From the NCBI RefSeq assembly GCF_052857255.1, contig NC_135506.1, positions 78,972,324 to 79,036,323 on the forward strand: a DNA stretch of 64,000 bases, given 5' to 3'. The stretch is from Amblyomma americanum. Taxonomy: Eukaryota; Arthropoda; Arachnida; Ixodida; Ixodidae. This document shows, piece after piece, positions 42,360 to 53,230 of this stretch (the first letter of the stretch is position 1; each line of letters starts with the position of its first letter). Made by a program: the position numbers and the translations under genes. A model generated the notes under the pieces. It was given only the letters and a program-made list of their open reading frames with translations, had not been told where the DNA came from and did not search any database.

Positions 42360-43105
42360 GAATGCCGCTTTCGATGTCTGCAAGAAGTTAGCAAATTTTC
42401 CGCGTGCAGTAATAAATTCACGGGACACTGCGCTGTTGAATTAAAGAAAATGCCCATCGCAACCCTTTCTACGTTCGATTCCTTGTAACTATTCACGTTT
42501 TCGGTAGACTTGCTACGTCGGGATGTAGTCCTGCTTTCGTTACAAAGTCGCACTATTGACCAAAACTCGAACGAAATTTGAGCGCCGCCATTTGGAAAGC
42601 GCTGTTGCGCCATCTATTGAGCGCGGATTTTAGGGATGCCGTGCAGAGAGACACGACACAGGGTGCATACGGATTTAGCGGCTATACGGCACTATAGAAA
42701 CGGTGGACGACGCCGTAATTGAAGACATTTTGCAGTGATGCAGCTGGTTCCAATCCTACGATCCTTCTGCTCTTTTCTTCGAGGCCGTTGTGTCCAGGGG
42801 CGATGGTTTTTGCAGGTCCTTTGTCCACTCAGTAGCACAAGCATTTGGGAGAGTTGGGGCATTGCCACCCAGTAAGTACAAGCGCCAAGAACACGGACAG
42901 AGAAGGACTTGACAACACGAGCGCTTATTTCCAACTGTACCGACACAAAAGCACATTAAATACACCTTGCTGCATGGCGTCAACTTACAGCACCGCGACA
43001 TCAAGTGGCCGCATGCAAAAACAAAATATTTTTTAATTCGAGCTCGTCGACACTAATTAGGAACTCTGCTACCGAACGAGCGTCGGCAGAGCCAGAGTAT
43101 GCTCC
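42360..43105. other. Mostly unassigned DNA with a Penelope-like scrap
   Basis: At 42870-42940 the sequence AAGTACAAGCGCCAAGAACA...CAACACGAGCGCTTATTTCC, read on the minus strand, resembles the conserved 5' or LTR-like region of tick Penelope elements as I recall it. The rest is unassigned. Confidence 0.35.
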
Positions 43106-43107
43106 AT

Positions 43108-43250
43108 TTGTAATAAGGGATTAATTGCTCATTGGCACCCACCCGAACTCAGCCACACGGCTGCAAAGGAAAGCTATACAGCTTTCTCAAAAGCTTCGCA
43201 GTTAAAGAACGAAAGAACGTTCAGGACGAATTTTTCTTTAACTCGCAGCA
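43108..43250 (-). mobile_element. GGTCCCGGG-family SINE tail with foldback
   Basis: TTGTAATAAGGGATTAATTG, GGCACCCACCCGAACTCAG and AAGCTTCGCAGTTAAAG are the inverted tail of the SINE at 16931. An opposite-orientation piece follows (CAGGACGAATTTTTCTTTAA, then CTCGCAGC), making a foldback around 43206-43234. Confidence 0.65.
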
Positions 43251-43254
43251 AGGA

Positions 43255-44215
43255 AACAGGCTTTCAAGACCACAAGGAAGATGTTTATTCACGCCGTCCC
43301 GAATGTATGGCGATGGCCACGGTCGACCGTTTCAAACAGTACTTACTGGTGCTTTGGTACTTTACTCGTATTTCATTCTCTGGAAATCAGCAATCTATAT
43401 TCGATGCACTTCGGCAGTTTTAACACCTCGATAATGGGAAACTATGCAGGGTGAACACTCCGCAGCGGCAGTGCTCTCAACAGAGCGCACATCGCACACA
43501 GCGCTCCACAACCCAGCTGCTTCTTTTAATTTTTCAAGGTCACAAAGCTCTGTTTTTGCACGTAGTGTTTTGGCAGCACGGCGGAAGATGGCGCCTCATA
43601 CTTTAGCCTTTGCGTGTTTTTTTTGTTTGTTTAATGCTTTTTTCTTTTTTGTGCGTTTTCTCTTTCTTTCTCTCCTTGCGCGCTTCCATCTTTTGTATTT
43701 GTTTTTGGTCCGGGTGCCCAACCTAGTGGTGCCCACCCGTTACAAAGGGAAAGGCCTCAAGTATTTTTCTATATATCTGATACTACGCGCTAACCGGTCG
43801 CGGTGCGAAAGTAGCGTATTCTGGTCTGTATCTTGCATTGTCGTATGTTACAGGATCAGCGCTGGAAATTTTGGCTGTTCACGAAGCAAAGTACGAAAAA
43901 TACGATCGGTTCACTCGTGATGACTGCAACATTTACTACGCTCAGATCCTAGGTTTCAACTGTCATTTCCAACCTGGCTACAGTCGCGTGATACATGTGT
44001 TCTCTTCAAGCACTGATACGCTGAGACTGCATTTGATAGGAGAAAAATGCATACTTTATTGCAGGACACCACGTTCACGTCGCCTATGTGTCGTCAGCGG
44101 TAAGCGGATAGTTTTCGCGATTTAGTACAATCGATGGTGTCGCAACCAACATGTTGTACATATGCCGATATGGCTCAGTGAGCCGGTATATTTGTGGCCG
44201 TCGCCCGATTTTTCC
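43255..44215. other. Unassigned DNA
   Basis: Contains a T-rich stretch at 43610-43700 that gives a Phe-rich chance frame (43444-43920). No gene supported. Confidence 0.3.
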
Positions 44216-44220
44216 CTTGT

Positions 44221-44815
44221 GCCTGGCGTTGCGGTAACTGATGTAGATTTGACCACGAAACTGATGCATATGTGAGCGTGAAGCTCATGGAGATGCGTAC
44301 ATGAAACTGTTAGCTGAGATTGTGGTTGGCGTGTGCGTGTTCCTGGCTTTGCGGTAACTGATGAAGATTTGACCACGAAAGTGATGCATATGTGAGCGTG
44401 AAACTCCTGGAGATGCGTACATGAAACTGTTAGCTGAGATTGTGTTTGGCGTGTGCGTGTTCCTGGCGTTGCGGTAACTGATGAAGATTTGACCACGAAA
44501 CTGATGCATATGTGAGCGTGAAGCTCATGGAGAGGCACTGTTAGCTGAGATTGTGGTTGGCGTGTGCGTGCGCCTGGCGTTGCGGTAACTGATGCAGATT
44601 TGACCACGAAACTGATGCATATGTGAGCGTGAAACTCATTGAGATGTGTACATGAAACTGGTAGCTGAGATTGTGGTTGGTGTGTGTGTACCTGGCGTTG
44701 CGGTAACTGATGCAGATTTGACCACGAAACTGATGCATATGTGAGCGTGATACTCATGGAGATGTGTACATGAAACTGGTAGCTGAGATTGTGGTTGGCG
44801 TGTGTCGTGCGATAA
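44221..44815. repeat. Minisatellite, five units of 111-120 bases
   Basis: GTTGCGG (TTTGCGG in unit 2) begins units at 44228, 44348, 44468, 44579 and 44697. Each unit contains ATTTGACCACGAAACTGATG, TGAGCGTGAA and AGCTGAGATTGTGGTTGG. Unit 3 lacks nine bases in the GATGCGTACATGAA region. The units are about 90 percent alike, so the array is young. A minus frame passes through all units. Confidence 0.92.
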
Positions 44816-44819
44816 GGGG

Positions 44820-45120
44820 TCGGGGCTAAGCAGAGATGGCTGTGGAGCATGGTACTAGTGGATGTTTCATGAGAGTGGTCGTCGTACTTGCGGCGGTTTT
44901 CATCGTGATATTGTGTGCGCCGTGGTGAACAAATGTTGCGGTGCTTGTCAGGGCTGGTCGCTGTGGTCGCTCTGGCCGAAGATGCTTTGTGGACTGCGCT
45001 GCGGCACATGGAAGTTTCAGCTGGCCTGCGGCGGCCACCGACAAGACGAACAGAACTTGTGTCGCCGATGCCTGCCAGGGGGGCTCACACAAGATGATGA
45101 GAACGGTCCTTATTAGAACC
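44820..45120 (-). repeat. Possible member of the leader/Thr-rich family
   Basis: The minus frame (44826-45218) reads Q-V-L-F-V-L-S-V-A-A-A-G-Q, then a tail with T-S-T-A-T-F-V-H-H-G and A-S-T-T-T-T-L-M. The plan matches copies A-G, but the ATGAGGAA signature is not clear here. Confidence 0.3.
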
Positions 45121-45124
45121 ACTT

Positions 45125-45535
45125 TCCGCCCTTGAACGCGGATATATGGATGTGGCATCGTCTGCAGGCGAACGGTGGCAGAGGGCAACACGAAAGCGGC
45201 AGGAGGCTCCGATGTCACCCCGGTTGAAGGCTAGGCTCCGTTTAGCGCGGTGAAACGACCTAGAATGAACGAGCGTCACAAGAAGTACATTATGAGTATT
45301 GTTTTAATTTTTAAACAGAAATGCAAACAAAGAGAGGAAACAAAGCTTGCGCGCACCTTATGGATATACGGCCCATATCAAGTCTTATTTCTTTGCACCA
45401 CTATGCGAGCAGATTCGTTGTTCAGCAGAGCAATATCTTGAATTTTGAATCTGATATCGCGCGCATACCATAAATACAACCACGCGTGTGAAGCGTCCAA
45501 AGGTTGTCTTATTGTGAAACCTATATTAACACGTT
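45125..45535. other. Unassigned DNA
   Basis: Nothing recognised. Confidence 0.3.
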
Positions 45536-45539
45536 TACT

Positions 45540-45660
45540 GCGGCCGTGATTTTCGGGTCGACGGCTGAGGGGGAGGACATGGCTGGGACCGAGCGGCGCC
45601 TCGGATACCCATCATCCTTTTGACGGGTGCTAATAAATGTTATTTCTCTCTCTCTCTCGG
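45540..45660 (+). mobile_element. LINE 3' untranslated tail
   Basis: GGTGCTAATAAATGTTATTT then a (TC)n run, as at the end of the LINE at 24300-24352. No coding part remains. Confidence 0.6.
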
Positions 45661-45664
45661 GGCC

Positions 45665-46015
45665 CTGCGCATCGTGGCTGATCGGGGGGCCACCCTTAAG
45701 TTTTCTTGGGTGCAACGTGACTCAGCAGTGAGCTGTCGGCGGTCTTATTGTAACAGGCTTTAAATGGCAACCATTTCTTGGCATGTGTGTTTTTATCAGG
45801 CTCTTTGAACAATGTGAGCTCTCCCATGGCATCATAGCGGCATTCAGTATTCCCGCTGCAGAGCAGGAGTACTCCACGTGACCGACCCGTGGTGCAGTGA
45901 TCGTGTAACCTGTTCGGTCATCCGGAGCAACCGGCAGCTTCAGCAACCTAGGTGGGACACCTAGGTTACGTGACCACATGGCGTCATCATAACCTGCTTC
46001 ATACCCTTCATCAGC
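45665..46015. other. Unassigned DNA with a short palindrome
   Basis: AACCTAGGTG and CACCTAGGTT (45946-45967) form a 10-base inverted pair around GGA. Otherwise nothing recognised. Confidence 0.35.
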
Positions 46016-46019
46016 ACCG

Positions 46020-46150
46020 ACATCATCATCATGACGAGCATGACTACGCCCACTCCAGGGCAAAGGCCTCTCCCATGTGTCTCCAATTCACCCGGCCCCG
46101 ATCTGAGGAACGACGGCAAGAAAGTTTGGTGCAACTCGCGAAACAACGGC
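46020..46150 (-). mobile_element. RTE-type LINE 3' end
   Basis: CATCATCATCATGACGAGC, ACTACGCCCACTCCAGGGCA and AAGGCCTCTCCCATGTGTC are the inverted 3' coding end and (ATG)n tail of RTE elements, a string common in arthropod genomes. Confidence 0.7.
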
Positions 46151-46195
46151 AAACGTGTTAGCGCGCCTGAGTCACATTTATCCTAACCTGGTAAA

Positions 46196-46345
46196 TCGGG
46201 GGTAGTTTTTGTCTTCTACTTTCTAATAAATTCTTCGATGTAAAAAATTGTTACGCTAGTAATTTCCCGTTGATCAACGCAACATTTTAAAACAAAAGGT
46301 AACATTCCACTTGGTTTTCGTCGGCATCAGAAACCGTTCGCTTCC
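46196..46345 (+). mobile_element. SINE body, third tRNA-like family, truncated
   Basis: GTAGTTTTTGTCTTCTACTT, CCCGTTGATCAACGCAACAT and TTGGTTTTCGTCGGCATCAG align with 46690-46805. The tRNA-like head is missing. Confidence 0.55.
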
Positions 46346-46615
46346 TTGATACGTTTGAGTAAACGCCTCACTTCCCTAAAGTTGCTGCTAAATAGCTGGA
46401 GGAAGGCTTCTGTTGTGGCAGTCTTGATGCCTTATGAAGCATAGCATAGTTTCGCGGAGACTCCGCCTTCATTCAGCATTCGATCACGTTCCACGTGACA
46501 CTTGCGGTATAACAGGATGTTCCTACGTCCGCCGTTACGGGTTGCTGGTCTTAATTCTTAGGATTGGGTTACGTGCAACGTGAAAACCCTCGAAAGAAGA
46601 AGTCTGCGCGGCCGC

Positions 46616-46810
46616 CGTCTTAGCTCGGTTGGCAAAGCACCGCTCGCGACAAGCGGAGGCCGCAGGTTAATTTCTCGCGTGGGTGTTTTTATTCTCTTTT
46701 CTAACCAGAGATTTTCCACGTAAGAAATGAGTACGCTTCTAATTTTCTGTTGATCAACAACCTAAAAACAATAGAAACATTTGGTTTTGTCGGTTTCAGT
46801 GACTGTTTTC
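46616..46810 (+). mobile_element. tRNA-derived SINE, third family, with head
   Basis: The head GTCTTAGCTCGGTTGGCAAA fits a tRNA A box. The B-box position reads GCAGGTTAATTTCTCGC and is eroded. The body is GTGGGTGTTTTTATTC, AATTTTCTGTTGATCAACAA and TTGGTTTTGTCGGTTTCAG. Not a working tRNA gene. Confidence 0.6.
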
Positions 46811-46814
46811 TATT

Positions 46815-47475
46815 TAATGGTCGCTATTCTCATCGTGTGTAACCCCAGACAGGCGTCTTTAAGGCATTACAATTTCTCTGGCGCGCTTGTTACTGTCTGC
46901 ACATTTTACACCATCGGTAAAATGCAAGGGGTCTCTCACCTTTTTCTTGTCCGGTTGTGTACCAGGTGGCGATGTAAGGTCATCACCGATGTCCTAGCTC
47001 AGCTCACGACGTATTCTGTGCCGTCGGCCCGCGTAATCAATGACGTCAGCTTCTTTCGGGAAGTAGGTAACTTCTCTCCAAAAGTTCATCAGCACGACCA
47101 CTGGCGAAGGGGACCGTTTCGGCAAAGCGGGACGGCAGGATAGCGATGTTCGAAGGCACAGGAAACCCGGCAGCCAGGAGGTAGAAAGCCGATGGCTGGA
47201 GGCACGTGGCACGTGGCGTATGGCCAGAAGAGACCCGGGGCCAGTAGAACGACGAAAACCCGATTCCGGAAGCTACCAATGGAGCGCAGTGCTGGTGGCC
47301 TAACGAGCAGAAGCTGGGTTTTCGGCTCCGGTCGTTATTGGCTCTCCTTGTTTCTTGCACTCTGTCTCTAGCCCCTTTTTTTTCTGCACGTGTTCTTAAG
47401 GGCTGTAACGAGACCATGACCGTTATGGCTAGTGAAATGCGTTGCATTCTAAAAATGTGATGTGGTTATGGCCAC
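46815..47475. other. Unassigned DNA
   Basis: No supported feature. Confidence 0.3.
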
Positions 47476-47479
47476 CGTG

Positions 47480-47760
47480 TTTGCAGTGCAGCTGCAGCTG
47501 CTCTTCTGTTATAGTCGTTGACGTGGAAGTTGCGGTCGCGGCTGTACAGTTGCTATCGTAGCTCTCGTAGTTGCACTGCTGATGATTCGCACATTGGTAG
47601 TGGCAGGTATTCTGGACGTATTTGCGGTCGTCGCCATTGGTGTGCAGGACTTCGTATCTGCGGTTACGGTATTTGATGCTGATCATGAATTTAAGTGGCA
47701 TAAGAGCAACTGGGATATAGAGCGCCATACTACAAAATGTTTGCATCTACGCAAGCTGGA
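47480..47760 (-). repeat. Possible member of the leader/Thr-rich family
   Basis: The minus frame (47429-47746) reads V-A-L-M-P-L-K-F-M-I-S-I, then a tail rich in Asn, Tyr, Cys, Thr and His. The plus strand has GATCATGAATTTAAG at the position of the ATGAGGAA signature. Weak match. Confidence 0.3.
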
Positions 47761-47764
47761 ATCA

Positions 47765-48575
47765 AATGCCAATTTCCAATTATGTGACCCCTTGTGTCAA
47801 ACTCGTCAGATGGCAGGTAACACCCAAAACACAGGTTGCAGAAAGATAGTTATAGCCTGTGTAAACCAGTCCAAAAAAAGATTACAGGCGAGGAGGCGCC
47901 CGCCCAAAGATTTCATGACAAAATCCAATAAGAAAAGCTGTCAAACAAACTTAAAAGGTGCAGCAAGGCGAGCAAAGCAGAGCAGAAAATTCCCGTTAAA
48001 AGAAGTCACTGAAAGAAGAATGAGGTAGGAAGCCGGCTCTTGTGCCCCAAAATTTTAGTGCTTAATGGTTGCTGGCAAGAAGGCGCAATTTACAAACGGG
48101 AGAAAGAAAAGGAAGACACTGTAGAGGGTTGAAAAGGAGAGTACAGAGGGAAAGAAAGAGGATAAGGGTGAGCATAGAAGAACGGGTAGAGAAGAAATTA
48201 CCGATTGACAAATAAGGTAGGAGAAAGAGGAGTGTGAAAAGCGGCAACAGTGGGCCTATGCCAAGAGAAAAGACTAATCCTGCGCGCATGGAAAAATGGT
48301 GAACCCGTGCCAAAGAAAAGGGACAAAACCCCATGCCTGGGTAGCAGAGGCAGGGCAAAAGCCCACCAAAATTGGCCATTTGGTGCCCCCGTCTACGGCC
48401 GGCATGATAGCAAGAAGTCCCATGAGTGAAGAAACGGCCAATTGTGCACCCGGAAAGGATGGTGAAAGGAGAAGCGCTGGGAAGAAGGCAGAGATGCGGA
48501 CCCCAGTTGGGATTTAAAGGCAATGGGGAGGACCCGTGGACAATAAAGAACGGTTGGAGGGGATGAAAAGTGATA
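47765..48575. other. Purine-rich unassigned DNA
   Basis: 48060-48550 is very purine-rich on the plus strand, which creates a 175-codon hydrophobic minus frame (48062-48589). It has no family signature and is interrupted by the adjacent SINE. Not called as a gene. Confidence 0.3.
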
Positions 48576-48578
48576 ATG

Positions 48579-48925
48579 AAGGACATCACTGAGCCCCGCC
48601 GCGGTGGCTCAGTGGTTAGGGCGCTCGACTACTGATCCGGAGTTCCCGGCTTCGAACCCGACCGCGGCGGCTGCGTTTTTATGGAGGAAAAACGCTAAGG
48701 CGCCCGTGTGCTGTGCGATGTCAGTGCACGTTAAAGATCCCCAGGTGGTCGAAACTATTCCGGAGCCCTCCACTACGGCACCTATTCTTCCTTTTTTCTT
48801 TCACTCGCTCCTTTATCGCTTCCCTTACGGCGCGGTTCAGGTGTCCAAAGATATATGAGACGGATACTGCGCCATTTCCTTTCCCCCCCAAAAAACCAAT
48901 TATTAATTATTAAGGACATCACTGA
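48579..48925 (+). mobile_element. Full-length Ruka-like SINE with target-site duplication
   Basis: AAGGACATCACTGA flanks it at 48579-48592 and 48912-48925. A box GGTGGCTCAGTGG, B box-like GGCTTCGAACCC, complete body, then a C-run, A-run and AATTATTAATTATT tail. The cleanest copy in the window and probably recent. Confidence 0.95.
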
Positions 48926-48929
48926 TGTC

Positions 48930-49435
48930 CGCAAAGTATGAAGAAGGGAAAGGGAAGCGCAAGTGGTTGGTTTAAGAAAGAAAGGAAATGGCCATGCTCG
49001 GTACAGACTGTGTCAAGGGAACAGGGAAAAGGAACGTGCCGGTGATCTGCAACCCGGTGATGTATGACATGGATTGGCATTTGACAATCGTCAACGGGGT
49101 CTTACTTATCCCTGGTGAGACAAAGTACTTGGCTAAGGCATGAGAAACATCGGAAGAACCATCCGGAAGCCATTGCGGCCCACATATTCTCCACTTTCCG
49201 CAACTTCCTGCAATTATTAAGGAACATATCAAGAGCAGTGAAGGAAAAAAACTGCTTAAAAGAAGAGGATGACAACCGGGAAGGAGACGGCAGAAAACTA
49301 TTCGAGTTGGCGATAGCTGCGATAGTTGACGCGGACCTATTTCGCCCAAAAGCAGCATAGTACAAAGCTGCTCCTAGTACCGATAGGGCAGCCGGCGCAA
49401 TAGGGGATCAAACTCTGCAATTTTCGTATACTAGC
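48930..49435. other. Unassigned DNA with a small frame
   Basis: A plus frame (49115-49360, 81 codons) has a helical, charged composition and ends L-F-E-L-A-I-A-A-I-V-D-A-D-L-F. I recognise no family; possibly retroelement debris. Confidence 0.25.
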
Positions 49436-49439
49436 CTAA

Positions 49440-49871
49440 CACTAAAACAACGAGGCCACTGCTGTGATGTTGCAGTATTTCTCATTGCTCAATTCGTTGT
49501 CGTGGTCGTCGAGGCAGTGTTGCTATCGGGCTTGTTGCATGTCAATGACTACCATTAGGATGGTCATGGTCGCGCCAGTTACAGAGGGATTCTTATAGGT
49601 GCTTTCGGTTCTGATAGTTTCCGCACAGTAACCTTGTGTGCACAATTCTCTTAGCAGGGGAAGCTGTGGGGGCTTTGTAAGCACTATAGCTGGAGACATT
49701 TTGGGAGCAGAGGACAGCGTTTCTATATTCGAGGCTGCGCATAGTGCGGGATGGCCACGACCGCCGGCATAAAACAACTAGTGCCCCGATCAAATAATGC
49801 ACGCCAAAATGTGAAGACATCATTACAGTCGCCACCCTCATGAAGAACAGAACAAGTGCCGTTCCGACCAC
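49440..49871 (-). repeat. Dispersed leader/Thr-rich family, copy C
   Basis: Signature at 49835-49866 (plus CTCATGAAGAACAGAACAAG). The minus frame (49593-49871) begins M-V-G-T-A-L-V-L-F-F-M-R-V-A. The remaining frame is less Thr-rich than other copies. Confidence 0.4.
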
Positions 49872-49874
49872 ACT

Positions 49875-50335
49875 TCAGCCGTCAGAGCGGTGGTGTGTCC
49901 TGTGACGTCACGCAACGTGACCCGCTGCGGGCAGTCGCCGCAGCTGCGCGCGCTCGGAGCCTCGCCGCGGTAATACCACGAGATTAGCGGTGATTTCACA
50001 GCTGCTTCGCCGGCGCTGGTCGTTCAGTCTCGCCATGAACGAAGCACGCGTGCGCCAGTCTGAGCGCGTCAACTCTTAACAGTTTTCGCTCGTATAACCA
50101 GGTTCAAACCATGCTTAAACCCACCTAATTTTCTGTTATCTGGTTATCCCTGGTTAGCCTTGGCAGGAGAGCATATTACCAACGAAATGGTCGTCATCGC
50201 CGTAATAGTTTGTCGTGGTGGTGGTCGAGGTAGGACAGTTTTTCTGAACAGTGGTCCGTGTCGCGTTGGAAGCTGACCTCATGCTCGTTCCCCGCTGCCG
50301 CTGCAGTTGACGCACCGCTAGTGGCGACGCTTGGT
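49875..50335. other. Unassigned DNA
   Basis: Contains a GTGACGTCACGCAACGTGAC block like that at 12650, and AACCATGCTTAAACCC, which resembles AACCATGCTTAACAGAG near 40580. Confidence 0.3.
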
Positions 50336-50339
50336 GTGT

Positions 50340-50625
50340 ATGAGTGATGGTTGAGGTGTTTCTTTTTGCTGAGCTAATGTTCGTGGTAGTTGTGCCTTTG
50401 TCGCCGTGGTTTTCGTAATGGTGGTTGGAAAGATGGCCACTCTGTTGGAGTGTGCGTTTCGTGGCTGTACTGTGTGAGGGTTATGGTCTATGTGCAGGAA
50501 TGGCTCTTCGTATTTTGGGGTCTGTAGATGTCCACTGAATAACCAGCGCTGCCGGCATGAGGAACAGCAGGAGCGTCGCCAGCAGACAAGTTTGCTGGGC
50601 TGAAAGTTCCTCTGCCAAGAGGAAC
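50340..50625 (-). repeat. Dispersed leader/Thr-rich family, copy D
   Basis: Signature at 50552-50583 (plus GCATGAGGAACAGCAGGAGC). On the minus strand it reads C-L-L-A-T-L-L-L-F-L-M-P-A-A-L-V-I-Q-W, after an acceptor-like GGAACTTTCAG. A segment at 50397-50416 matches copy G at 62696-62714. Frames for the tail and the leader differ. Confidence 0.5.
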
Positions 50626-50886
50626 AGGAGAAATGACGTTCTTGACAAGGCATATATGATGAGCTAGAGGAAAGCATCTGGAAGCTTTTCCTACATTTAA
50701 TGCGTATATGTCCAGTGTGGTTACGCTGTTTGACGGACGTTTTCCGGGTTTTATGGGTACTTTTATGGGTTTTACAGGTAGGTGAGTAGACCATGTTTTG
50801 CCATGTTTCGTTTTCGATAGCGGTGGCGATGTCCCGGAAAACAGTCTGGAAAAACGAATCTTTAGAATAAACTGCATCAGTTGTGC

Positions 50887-51413
50887 AGAGAAGTAAATTC
50901 TGACACCGAACGTGAGCCCGACTGCGTGACGAGGCACCGTCCGCGTCTCGTCGATTGCGAAAAAGATGTATATTCAATTCCCCTGTCGTGCGGCAGCATC
51001 TATATAGGCCAAACAGGGAGATGTCTGAACACAAGGCTACAAGAGCACAAAAGGAACCTAAGGGACCCAAACTCAGGGGAACTCGCCTTACACTGTAGCC
51101 AGTGCAAAGGCTGCACCCCTGCCCTTGAAAGCACAGTTATTCTTCGTAAGTGTCGGGACACCACCACGAGGTTGATAGCAGAAGCTCTGGCGATATCAAA
51201 ATGCGCAGATAAGTGTGTCAGCAACCCCTCTGTGTGCCTTAGTGGAAAAGAAATGTCATTTCTGAACGCCAATGATAGGACAAAAGATTGGAGGAACGGG
51301 AGACAATTCCGATAATCGTGCCACGAATGCGTGAGGTGATGTGTTGGTTTCTGTTCTGTTGTTTTGTACCTAGTTCTTATATAGGCTGGCTCAGAGCAAT
51401 AAAACACAGTTGT
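50887..51413 (+). mobile_element. Penelope-like element, GIY-YIG endonuclease fragment
   Basis: Penelope-like elements carry a C-terminal GIY-YIG endonuclease that nicks the target DNA. The plus frame (50881-51315) reads V-D-C-E-K-D-V-Y-S-I-P-L-S-C, then G-S-I-Y-I-G-Q-T-G-R-C-L-N-T-R-L-Q-E-H-K-R. That includes the second half of GIY-YIG (I-Y-I-G), the catalytic Arg and the conserved E-H. H-C-S-Q-C-K-G-C-T-P, a zinc-binding-like stretch, follows, then a C-terminal L-N-A-N-D. The reverse transcriptase is absent, so the copy is 5'-truncated. About 85 bases past the stop is AATAAAACACAGTTGTTAG, resembling a conserved Penelope tail. Confidence 0.85.
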
Positions 51414-51419
51414 TAGTCA

Positions 51420-51625
51420 GTATGCAGAATAGAGTTTATAGAATATAGAGTAGTGGGCTTGCATATAATTAGACACATATGGCGCCGTGCGTTCGAATCT
51501 CATTATACGTGCATTTTTTCTATATTCTCCAGCGGCCGATGCGGTCGGCATTCATCCAGCGATCATGTTATCAGTAGCAAAATGCCATTGCCATGGGAGT
51601 CACCGGGGCTTCTTCCTAAGTTTAC
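51420..51625. other. Unassigned DNA
   Basis: Nothing recognised. Confidence 0.3.
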
Positions 51626-51629
51626 TTAT

Positions 51630-51950
51630 CTACGTCGATGTGGGCGGTGTGGTTGCTGCCGTTGTGGCTGTAGAGTTCAATGTGGTTGTGGTCTCGTCGC
51701 GTGCGTGCTCCTGTGGTATCGTAGTTTGTTCATTGTAGCCCCAGTTGAATTCTGGTTCACTTCACTGAGGCCATCGCACGTGTCGTTTTCAATTGTTGAA
51801 ATTACCGCTTTGGTGGTATTACTGTAGTGAACGGGCAGCGATTGTGGTGGATGTACTTGCGTTGTGCGTGAGTTGTATGACGGATGGTGGCGCCACTAGC
51901 ATAAGGAATGGCAGCAGCGCCACCAGCAGGTAAAGCAGGAAGAGCTCAGT
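51630..51950 (-). repeat. Dispersed leader/Thr-rich family, copy E
   Basis: Signature at 51897-51929 (plus ATAAGGAATGGCAGCAGCGC). The minus frame (51819-52199) reads L-F-L-L-Y-L-L-V-A-L-L-P-F-L-M-L-V-A, then S-V-I-Q-L-T-H-N-A-S-T-S-T-T and a stop, so leader and Thr-rich tail are in one frame here. Confidence 0.5.
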
Positions 51951-51954
51951 TGCC

Positions 51955-52945
51955 ATCGGTTGCTGCTCGACATGAAGAACAATAGCAGTGCCTACTTGTA
52001 CGCGGCCCACACGAGTTGAAACGCTCGGGAGAGAGCTGCCGAGAGCAATTGCTCTACGGGTGGGTAGAAGTCGCCACCATCCTTCTGGTGAAACAGGCGC
52101 AGATGCTCGCGCAGCCGCTGACGAGTAGGGACAGGCTGTGCTCAGCTGCGGCCACGTCACAGAAGCCTGCACGGGAAGAGCGCCGCTGCTTTGAGGCACT
52201 CAATGGGAAGTCAGTAAAAAAACTGCAAACAAAATGTATTTTTTCGGCGGGAAAAGTGTTGGGTGCTCACGCGAGGAACTGCTGCTCGCTTTCGGAGCAT
52301 CATCTGCACTGTCGGGCTAAAATGGACAAAGCAGAGATTCCGAGGGAGGGGCCGGCGCGCGTGAATGCATTTTGTAGATTGTCGCTGTATGAAGAATCTT
52401 GCATAGCCGTCTCCGTACTTTGAACAGTGTGAAGAGCTTATTTCATGGCCAATTACTAGCGTACCATTCCAAACAAGAGCAAGTGCTTCGGTATTGAGAG
52501 CAGAAATGGAAGAAAAAAGAGCCACTTATAACCACAGGCGCGGCTGCAAGCTGGTGACGAGGAGCAAATTGCCAGAAGAACGCTCAGTTGTGACTGACTT
52601 GGTAAAATTATCCACGCCCCTATCATGAAGATATGTTGTTTAGACCGTACATCAGCTTTATCCTCCGTAATATTCTTCGCAATGAAAAGAAGCCGCATGT
52701 TCATGTTTAGGAATAGAGGCTGAGCTCCATGTACGCGAAGTTTCGCTTGAAGGCCCAAGCGAAGAGCGGTGGCGTCGAGCAAAATTTTACATGAATAGAG
52801 AGAGCGCACAGTACTGCATAAATGAAGATCTTATGCACGTTCGATGCTGCGCCGTCATGAATTCCTCACAACGTCGTCACTGTCTGACGACCGCTAGGCG
52901 CCTCTCGCCGGCCCGGTCACAACAAAGTGAAAATGGCGACCACCG
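51955..52945. other. Unassigned DNA
   Basis: No recognised gene. A plus frame at 52016-52423 (135 codons) has no family signature. Confidence 0.3.
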
Positions 52946-52949
52946 TCTG

Positions 52950-53230
52950 TGAGTAGCCAGTGCCAGGTGGCAACCTTTCCACCGTGGTATGAACGAACTT
53001 AGTGTGCTACTTATACGAACTTGGTAAACTACCCTTAGTATGCTACCTCGAATAAAACGACCTGTCCAGCGTTAACCTCGTATACAACTTAATTTCGCAC
53101 ATTAAGCTCTGATATAACGAACTTTCGTTACAGCGTCTGGGCCCCGGATTTAACTCAGTGTGTTGACCTTGGATATAAGAAACATAACTGTGTCGCTGTT
53201 TCGCTTAGGTTATAACGAACATTTGCCTCA
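52950..53230. repeat. Degenerate TATAACGAAC repeats
   Basis: GATATAACGAAC, TTATAACGAAC and TATACGAAC recur at irregular spacing. I recall GATATAACGAA strings at the ends of tick Tc1/mariner (pogo-like) elements, but no complete terminal repeat is visible. Confidence 0.35.

Noticed and set aside
44122..45009. 295-codon minus frame as a gene
   Set aside because: Most of it is the minisatellite read in one frame. No motif, and the repeat explains the openness.
46616..46690. Possible tRNA gene
   Set aside because: Only the A box fits. The B box is damaged and the sequence continues into a repeated SINE body.
48062..48589. 175-codon hydrophobic minus frame
   Set aside because: It is the complement of a purine-rich tract, with Leu/Phe/Ser bias and no family signature.
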